A program made the position numbers and the translations under genes. The notes beneath the pieces are model-generated. The model ran no database searches. It was given only the letters and a program-made list of their open reading frames with translations, and was not told the DNA's origin. Shown piece after piece: positions 57,157 to 64,000 of a stretch of 64,000 nucleotides of DNA. The DNA is from Actinospica acidithermotolerans (GTDB taxonomy: Bacteria; Actinomycetota; Actinomycetes; Streptomycetales; Catenulisporaceae), in assembly GCF_018139625.1 (NCBI RefSeq), contig NZ_JAGSOH010000011.1, forward strand, positions 31,670 to 95,669, in the 5' to 3' direction. How positions within the stretch are numbered: the first letter of the stretch is position 1; each line of letters starts with the position of its first letter.

Positions 57157-57822
57157 ATGCGCTACATTCTGCCCATCGCGCTGTTCGCCTGCCTGGCGGC
57201 GTTGATCGCGATCTCCCCGCACATCGAACCGCGTAGGCTGCGCAGGCGGGCTGCGCGGGTCACCGGGCAACTGCGCGCCGAGCACGGCTTCCGGGACGGC
57301 TCTCGGGCCTCATGGTCCGAGACGCGTTCGACCGGGTGGCCGCCGTTCCACTACGGCAAGCACCGCGAGCTCGACAACCTGCTCCTCGGCACGGTCTACG
57401 ACCTGCCGGTGCGCGTGGCGGGCTACGAGGTCGTCTTCAACGGCTCGTGGCACCGCTACGGCCTCGCGGTGATCGTGCTGCCGAGCCCTGCCGAGTGGCT
57501 GGAGGTGCGCGGGCAGCGGCCCTTCACCTCCGCGCGCGTTCCCGAGCACGTCCCCGACGGCCAACTGGCACTCGGCGTGCCGGAATTCGACGCCGCCTGG
57601 AGCGTGTACGCCGAGTCCCCGGAGGCGCAGCGCGCGGCAGCGGGCTCTGCCGCGCTCGCGCAGGCCATGCTCGACGCGCCGACCCCGTTCTCCTGGCGTG
57701 TCCATGACGGCGAGGTCCTGCTGTGGCGGCGCGACGGCTGGTCGGACGCGGCCCAACTGCTGGCGTGCATCGGCTGCGTGGCGAACCTGCTGGGACTCGC
57801 CGACACATACCCCGTGGGGTAG
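57157..57822 (+). CDS. Membrane-anchored protein of unknown function
   Basis: 221 aa. One N-terminal helix (YILPIALFACLAALIAIS, residues 3-20) anchors a soluble domain with the sequence order GFRDGSR, HRELDNLLLGTVYDLPVRVAGYEVVFNG, FSWRVHDGEVLLWRRDGW. These look like a conserved actinobacterial hypothetical family; no catalytic motif seen. ATG 57157 follows GGAGGTG. Codirectional with the DUF4118 gene 45 bp downstream. Confidence 0.75.
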   Translation: MRYILPIALFACLAALIAISPHIEPRRLRRRAARVTGQLRAEHGFRDGSRASWSETRSTGWPPFHYGKHRELDNLLLGTVYDLPVRVAGYEVVFNGSWHRYGLAVIVLPSPAEWLEVRGQRPFTSARVPEHVPDGQLALGVPEFDAAWSVYAESPEAQRAAAGSAALAQAMLDAPTPFSWRVHDGEVLLWRRDGWSDAAQLLACIGCVANLLGLADTYPVG

Positions 57823-57867
57823 GCGCATGCCATGGACAACGCGCGGACCGGTTGATAGACCGGAATC

Positions 57868-58623
57868 ATGTTCGACTTCATCCGAAGGCGGCGTGATCAC
57901 GTCGCGGTGACCTGCGCTCTGGTGATTCCTCCGGCCGTGTGCGCGGTGCTGATCCCGACGCGTTCGACGCTGCCGAACACCGACGCCGCCCTTGTGCTGG
58001 TGGTTTTCACGGTGGCGGTGGCGGCGTTCGGCAACCGGGTCGCCGGGTATCTCGCCGCACTCGGCACGGCGCTGTGGTTCGACTTCTTCCTGACCGTTCC
58101 GTACGAGCGGCTCTCCATCACGCACCGAACCGACATCGAGACCACCGTCCTGCTGCTGGTGGTGGGGGTGGCGGTGACCGAGCTCGCGGTAGCCGCCCGC
58201 CGACGCGGTCGGACGGTGGCGGTGGACGAGGCGCTGCTCGCGGTCGTGCAGTCCACCGCCGGGCTGGTCGCGCGCGGCGAGTCCGCAGACACGGTCATCG
58301 ACCAGGTCTGCGTGCAGCTGCGCGCGCTGCTCGGCGCGCGGGAGTGCGTGTACGACCCGCAGCCTGCGCGCAACCGCGGACTGCACTTCGAGTCCGACGG
58401 GTCGCTGCTCTGGGGGCGCACGGTGTGGAACCTGGCCGAGAACGGATTCCCGGACGAGAAGCTCGACCTACCCGCCCGGTACCAGGGTGTGGCCTACGGC
58501 CGCTTCGTGCTCACCCCTGTCCACGGCGCGGCGCCGAGCGTACACGCCCGTCGCACGGCGGTCGTCCTGGCGGATCTCGCCGCCGCGTCCGTCGCGGCCG
58601 ATCGCTCACACCAGGAGGTCTGA
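57868..58623 (+). CDS. DUF4118-domain membrane protein (KdpD-like sensor region without kinase)
   Basis: 251 aa. Four helices in the first 115 residues match the DUF4118 membrane domain of KdpD, including GYLAALGTALWFDFFLTVPYERLSITHRTDIETTVLLLVVG. A soluble GAF-like region follows (LVARGESADTVIDQVCVQLRALLGARECVYD). The histidine kinase domains are absent. It lies convergent to kdpE, separated by 27 bp with an ACCGAG/CTCGGT hairpin (58633-58646). Could modulate KdpD by membrane-domain pairing (inference). Confidence 0.82.
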   Translation: MFDFIRRRRDHVAVTCALVIPPAVCAVLIPTRSTLPNTDAALVLVVFTVAVAAFGNRVAGYLAALGTALWFDFFLTVPYERLSITHRTDIETTVLLLVVGVAVTELAVAARRRGRTVAVDEALLAVVQSTAGLVARGESADTVIDQVCVQLRALLGARECVYDPQPARNRGLHFESDGSLLWGRTVWNLAENGFPDEKLDLPARYQGVAYGRFVLTPVHGAAPSVHARRTAVVLADLAAASVAADRSHQEV

Positions 58624-58632
58624 GTACGCCCG

Positions 58633-58646
58633 ACCGAGGGCTCGGT
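58633..58646. terminator. Short hairpin between convergent genes
   Basis: ACCGAG (58633-58638) and CTCGGT (58641-58646), perfect 6-bp stem, between the DUF4118 gene and kdpE. Confidence 0.35.
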
Positions 58647-58650
58647 ACCG

Positions 58651-59348
<698 letters not shown>

Positions 59349-59352
<4 letters not shown>

Positions 59353-61934
59353 CGGATGACCTCCTGTGCTTGCGCTGCCGCGGCGGGAAGCGTGAGCACC
59401 ATGGTCACGCCGCCGCCGGGGGTGTCTTCTGGTACGAGCGTGCCGCCCATCGCCTCGGCCAGTCCCCGGGAAAGCGCCAGCCCGAGGCCGACGCCGCTGG
59501 TGTTGTCCCGGTCCCCGAGCCGCTGGAACGGGCGGAAGAGCAGGTCCCAGTCCTCTTCCGGAATCCCCGGTCCGCGGTCTATCACCCGGACTTCGATCTG
59601 CCCGCCCAGGGCCGAGACCGTGACGGTGACCGGGGAGTCGGTGTGCTTGACGGCATTGCCGACGAGGTTCGCGACCACGCGCTCGAACAGCGGCGCATCG
59701 ATCAGCCCATCGGGCAGTCCGGGCTCGGGCGGCTGCAGCCTGACCCGCCCGGACGCCTCTGGTACGTCGTCGATCGCGCGCGGGATGATGTCCTCGATCG
59801 CGGCCGGTTCGAGCCTCGGCTTGACCGCGCCCGCTTGAAGCCGGGACATGTCGAGCAGGTTCTCCACCAGGCGGGTGAGCCGGTCCAGGGACTCCTCGGC
59901 GGCCTCCAGCAGTTCCGCGCGGTCGCCGGGCGAGACCTCGAGCTCCGGGTCACGCAGCGTGCTGATCGAGGCCTTGGCCGCGGCGAGCGGGGTGCGCAGG
60001 TCGTGCGAGACGGCGGCGAGCAGCGCGGTGCGCATCTTGTCGGCGGCGGCGAGCGACTGCGCGGACGCGGCCTCCCGGGCCAGCCTCCTGCGTTCCATGG
60101 CCGCTGTGGCCTGCGCGGCGAAGGCGGCCAGGACGCGCTGGTCGGCGGCCGGGAGGGTGCGGCCACGGAGGGCGAGGACGGCGTTGGGGCCGGCGTCGAT
60201 GACGGTGTCTGCGCTGCCGGGGCAGCCGGCCGGGTCGGTGCCGGTCGAGGCGACGAGCGTCCAGCGGCTCGGGTCGTCGATCTCGTCGGGCAGGCGCGGC
60301 GAGTCGGTGTCGACGCGTTGCAGCAGGCTGACCGAAGCCATCGAGAAGGTCTCGCGGAAGCGCTCCAGCAGTGCCGAGATCGCCTCGTCGCCCCGGAGTA
60401 CGGCCACGGCGAAGGCGTTGAGCGTCTCGGCCTCGGCGGATGCGTGGGCCGCGCTGCGCGTCTGCTTGATCGCCAGGTCCACGACGGAGGCGACGGTGAT
60501 GCCGACGATGACGAACACGACCAGCGCGATCGCGTTGTTCGCCTCGGCGATGGTGATCGAGTGGACCGGCGGGATGAAGTAGTAGTTGAGCAGCAGCGAG
60601 CTCCACAGTGCCGCGACGAACGCGGAGACCATGCCGCCGAGCCGGGAGATGGCGACGGTGAGCGTGAGGTAGAGCAGGATGTCGCTGGCGACGTTCAGTT
60701 TCAGTGAGGGGCCGACGGCGGTCAGGATCGCGGTGAGGATCGGCGGCGTGACGATGCCCGCGGCGATCCCGCGCCAGCCTCCGCCGGAGCCCCAGGCCGC
60801 GGTACGCATCGGGTTCGGCGGCAGCCACCCGCGCCGCCGGCGGCGCGAGGGCTCATCATGGGTGACCATGTGCACGTCGATGTCGCCGGAGAGCATCGTC
60901 GTCATCTCGCCGATCCCGGTGCCGGTCAGGAAGCGGTTGACGCGGCTGCGCCGGGAGGTGCCGAGCACGAGCTGCGTCGCGTTCTTGGCCTGCGCGAATT
61001 CGATCAGCGCGCGCGGCACGTCGTCACCGACGATCGTGTGATAGCTGCCGCCGAGCGATTCGACCAGGTGACGCTGAGCGGCCAGTGCGGTCGGGCTGGT
61101 GTCCCCGGTCAGGCCGTCGGAGCGGGCGATGTGCACGGCCAGCAGCTCGCCGCCCGCGGCCCGCGCGGCGATGCGGGCCGCGCGGCGGATCAGCGCCTCG
61201 CCCGAGCCGTCGCCGGGCAGCGCGACGACCACGCGCTCGCGCGCCTCCCAGACGCGGCCGATGCCGTGCTCCTCGCGGTAGCGCTGGAGCACCTCGTCGA
61301 CGCGGTCGGCGACCCATAGCAGGGCCAGTTCGCGCAGCGCGGTGAGGTTGCCGACGCGGAAGTAGTTGCCGAGGGCGGCGTCGATCTTCTCGGCGGCGTA
61401 GACGTTGCCGTGTGCGAGGCGGCGGCGCAGGGACTCCGGGGACATGTCGACGAGCTCGATCTGGTCCGCGGAACGGACGACCTCGTCGGGCACGGTCTCG
61501 CGCTGCGGCACGCTGGTGATCCGCTGCACCACGTCGTTGAGCGATTCGAGGTGCTGAATATTAACGGTAGAGATCACCTCGATGCCGGCATCCAGCAGTT
61601 CCTGGATGTCCTGCCAGCGCTTCTCGTGCCGGCCGCCGGGAACGTTCGTATGCGGAAGCTCGTCCACCAGGGCGACCTGCGGGCGCCGGGCGAGCACGGC
61701 GTCGAGGTCCATCTCCTCGAACACGATGCCCCGGTACTCGCGCTTGATGCGCGGAATGAGCTCGAGCCCGTCGGCCATCCGCGCGGTCGCCTCACGGCCG
61801 TGCGTCTCCACGTACGCGATGGCGACGTCGGCGCCGCGTTCGGCGCGCCGGTGGCCCTCTTCGAGCATTTTGAACGTCTTGCCCACCCCAGGCGCGGCTC
61901 CGAGGTAGACCCGCAGCTTCCCGCGTTGGCTCAC
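59349..61934 (-). CDS. kdpD: KdpD-type osmosensitive K+ sensor histidine kinase
   Basis: 861 aa. N-terminal KdpD domain with Walker A GAAPGVGKTFKMLEEGHRR and DELPHTNVPG; Usp-like domain about 235-365 (RVVVALPGDGSGEALIRRAARIA); DUF4118 four-helix membrane domain about 395-500; GAF-like region; HisKA with SHDLRTPLAAAKAS (phospho-His near 645); HATPase with NLVGNAVKH, DRGPGIP and GVGLGLALSRGL. Starts with GTG 61934, common for this gene in actinomycetes. All key motifs intact. Confidence 0.95.
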
Positions 61935-62028
61935 GGCCGTCTTCTTCCCATTCCATTCATCGCGACAGCCCTTCCCGAACGCCGGAAGGCGGTCGGGAAG
62001 GGCACGGTCACGGGAGGCACCTCGTGCG

Positions 62029-62781
62029 TTACGAGGTGGCGCCCGTCTGGAACGCCGTGGTGCTGGTGTTGTTGCTCGGGTACTGCTTGTCGAGGGCGAT
62101 GTTGAGTGTGGTGGTGTTGACTCCGGGTTCGCCGAGGATGCCGATGTCGCGGCCGGTGGTGTTGGCCTGGATCAGGGCCTTGACCTGGGTGAGGGTGATC
62201 CCGCGGGTCTGGGCGATCCGCGCGGCCTGCTGGTCGGCGTTCAGCGGGGTGATGTACGGCTCGACGTCCGATCCGGATTCGGTGACGGCGTCGGTGGCGA
62301 CCTGTGCGGCCGTCACGGTGGTGGTGTCGGTGGAGTCGAACGCGGCCATGTTCGCCCGCATGAGTGTGATCAGTTCGGTGAGGTTGTCGTTGTTCGGGCC
62401 GAGGTTGTTGCTGCCGGTGGCGGTGTAGGTGCAGCCGTTGGCGAGCTGGATCGTGTAGCGGCCGAGGGCCGGGTCGGTGGAGTAGGTCGGGCGGGACTGG
62501 AAGTACTTGTCGATCGGGTCGGCGTAGCCGGTGACGCCGTCCTTCTTGTTCAGCGCCGCCTCCGCGGAGGACGGGTTCACGTAGGTCTGGCACAGCAGTT
62601 TCGAGGCGATGGCCTGGCCGCTGCCGTTGGTGATCAGCGAGCCGTCGGCCTGGTTGTGGAAGGCGGCCTGGCCGATGCCGGTCATCACCAGGGGGTAGGC
62701 GATGCCGGTGATGACGGTGAACACGAGCATCGCGCGGATCGCGGCGAGGTGGCGCAGCACGGCGCCGGGGAGGCGGGACAT
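62029..62781 (-). CDS. kdpC: Potassium-transporting ATPase subunit KdpC
   Basis: 250 aa, longer than the usual 190-200 because of a central Thr/Asn-rich insertion (TATGSNNLGPNNDNLTELI and following). One N-terminal helix (AIRAMLVFTVITGIAYPLVMTGIGQAAF). Conserved C-terminal block DVEPYITPLNADQQAARIAQTRGI and GILGEPGVNTTTLNIALD. Stabilises the KdpFABC complex. It lies 7 bp after kdpB. Confidence 0.93.
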   Translation of the reverse strand: MSRLPGAVLRHLAAIRAMLVFTVITGIAYPLVMTGIGQAAFHNQADGSLITNGSGQAIASKLLCQTYVNPSSAEAALNKKDGVTGYADPIDKYFQSRPTYSTDPALGRYTIQLANGCTYTATGSNNLGPNNDNLTELITLMRANMAAFDSTDTTTVTAAQVATDAVTESGSDVEPYITPLNADQQAARIAQTRGITLTQVKALIQANTTGRDIGILGEPGVNTTTLNIALDKQYPSNNTSTTAFQTGATS

Positions 62782-62788
62782 TTCTCGA

Positions 62789-64000
62789 TCACCGACCCAT
62801 TCCGGGGAGGTACTGGATCACCATGTCGAGCAGCTTGATCCCGATGAACGGGACGATCAGGCCGCCGGCGCCGTAGATCCACAGGTTGCGCCGCAGCAGG
62901 GCCGAGGCGGAGGAGGGGGTGTAGCGCACCCCGCGTAGCGCGAGCGGGATGAGCGCGACGATGATCAGCGCGTTGAACACGATCGCGGAGGTGATCGCGG
63001 ACTGCGGGCTGTGCAGGTGCAGGATGTTGAGTTTCTCCAGGCCCGGGAAGACGCCGGCGAACATCGCGGGGAGCATCGCGAAGTACTTCGCGACGTCGTT
63101 GGCGATGGAGAAGGTGGTCAAAGCGCCCCGGGTGATCAGCAGTTGCTTGCCGATCTCGACGATCTCGATCAGCTTGGTGGGGTTGGAGTCGAGGTCGACC
63201 ATGTTCCCGGCCTCCTTGGCGGCCGAGGTGCCGGTGTTCATCGCCACCCCGACATCGGCCTGGGCGAGGGCGGGGGCGTCGTTGGTGCCGTCGCCGGTCA
63301 TCGCGACGAGTTTGCCGCCCTCCTGCTCCTTTCTGATCAGGGCGAGCTTGTCCTCGGGGGTGGCCTCGGCGAGGTAGTCGTCCACGCCGGCCTCGGCGGC
63401 GATGGCGGCGGCCGTCAGCGGGTTGTCGCCGGTGATCATGACGGTTTTGATGCCCATCTTGCGCAGTTCGGCGAAGCGCTCCTTGATGCCGTCCTTGACG
63501 ACGTCCTTGAGGTGGATGACGCCGAGGACGCGGGCCTGGCTGCCCTTGATCTGCGCGACGACCAGGGGGGTGCCGCCGGCCGCGGAGATCGCGTCGACGA
63601 CCTGGCCGACCTTGGCGTCCACGTGGCCGCCGTTGTCGCGCACCCAGTCGCGCACGGCGTTCGCGGCGCCCTTGCGGATCTGGGTGCCGTCGGGCAGGTC
63701 GACCCCGGACATGCGGGTCTGCGCGGTGAACTCGATGAATATCGCGTCGTGCACCTCGCGGCCGCGCAGGTTGTACTTCTCCTTGGCGAGCACGACGATG
63801 GAGCGGCCCTCGGGGGTCTCGTCGGCCAGCGAGGACAGCTGCGCCGCGTCGGCCAGGGTCTCGATCGGCACGGCGTCGACGGGCACGAACTCGCTGGCCT
63901 GCCGGTTGCCGAGGGTGATGGTGCCGGTCTTGTCGAGCAGCAGGGTGTTGACGTCGCCGGCGGCCTCGACGGCGCGTCCGGACATGGCCAGCACGTTGCG
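62789..64000 (-). CDS. kdpB: Potassium-transporting P-type ATPase KdpB, C-terminal 403 residues (gene continues past window)
   Basis: P-type ATPase from just before the phosphorylation site. [16 protein letters not shown] carries the phospho-Asp, then KGAANAV (nucleotide Lys), [58 protein letters not shown] hinge motif, and three C-terminal membrane helices ending [14 protein letters not shown]. The frame is open through the last base of the window, so the N-terminal part and presumably kdpA lie beyond it. Confidence 0.95.
   Translation of the reverse strand, partial: RNVLAMSGRAVEAAGDVNTLLLDKTGTITLGNRQASEFVPVDAVPIETLADAAQLSSLADETPEGRSIVVLAKEKYNLRGREVHDAIFIEFTAQTRMSGVDLPDGTQIRKGAANAVRDWVRDNGGHVDAKVGQVVDAISAAGGTPLVVAQIKGSQARVLGVIHLKDVVKDGIKERFAELRKMGIKTVMITGDNPLTAAAIAAEAGVDDYLAEATPEDKLALIRKEQEGGKLVAMTGDGTNDAPALAQADVGVAMNTGTSAAKEAGNMVDLDSNPTKLIEIVEIGKQLLITRGALTTFSIANDVAKYFAMLPAMFAGVFPGLEKLNILHLHSPQSAITSAIVFNALIIVALIPLALRGVRYTPSSASALLRRNLWIYGAGGLIVPFIGIKLLDMVIQYLPGMGR

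Overview
This window comes from a high-GC actinomycete chromosome. The evidence is strongly GC-biased third positions, frequent GTG and TTG starts, many 4-bp ATGA/GTGA gene overlaps, an LmbU-type regulator, a kdpDE system with a DUF4118 membrane protein, and one TTA leucine codon in a GC-rich gene. The genus cannot be fixed from sequence alone. I see no rRNA, tRNA or CRISPR array.

Left edge (1-8.7 kb) is an insertion-sequence accretion zone. An IS5-like element enters from outside and cuts off the start of istA of an IS21-family element. A LysR regulator with two NAD(P)-binding oxidoreductases follows. Next come three gene fragments (amidohydrolase start, treble-clef repeat protein, IS5 transposase) and a 310-bp element with 29-bp inverted ends that looks like an internally deleted IS982.

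7.3-16.8 kb (minus strand) is a compact biosynthetic operon with no PKS or NRPS. It holds a HisC-like aminotransferase, an acetolactate-synthase-like TPP enzyme, an SDR lacking its catalytic lysine, a cupin, a PRPP-type phosphoribosyltransferase, an HpaB-type flavin monooxygenase, a MoaA-like radical SAM enzyme, a second SDR and a zinc alcohol dehydrogenase. A 20-codon Cys/Trp-rich leader ORF with the best ribosome-binding site of the operon overlaps its first gene. 17.2-27.1 kb holds two half-size ABC exporters, an LmbU-family regulator, and a minus-strand block with a GT8 and a GT2 glycosyltransferase, an IorA-like TPP enzyme and a PF01704-type nucleotidyltransferase. A near-identical palindrome lies upstream of lmbU and upstream of the IorA-like gene. 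I read 7.3-27.1 kb as one or two linked, apparently undescribed specialised-metabolite loci.

27.4-40 kb is a beta-glucoside uptake and hydrolysis locus: LacI regulator, family-5 (Dpp/Opp-like) ABC importer, GH3 and GH1 beta-glucosidases. LacI-type operators lie ahead of lacI. 40-51 kb is a second putative biosynthetic block: SPASM radical SAM enzyme, flavin monooxygenase, sugar-efflux-like MFS, a GT2/PIG-L fusion, a divergent glycosyltransferase and GH3 glucanase, and a LuxR regulator preceded by a 66-aa peptide gene. A lacI-type operator half recurs upstream of the peptide gene.

51.4-64 kb is mostly housekeeping: an odd IS110-like/NodB fusion with mutated catalytic residues, a Kup potassium transporter, a universal stress protein, two membrane proteins, a DUF4118 protein, and kdpE-kdpD-kdpC-kdpB. 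kdpB runs off the right edge.
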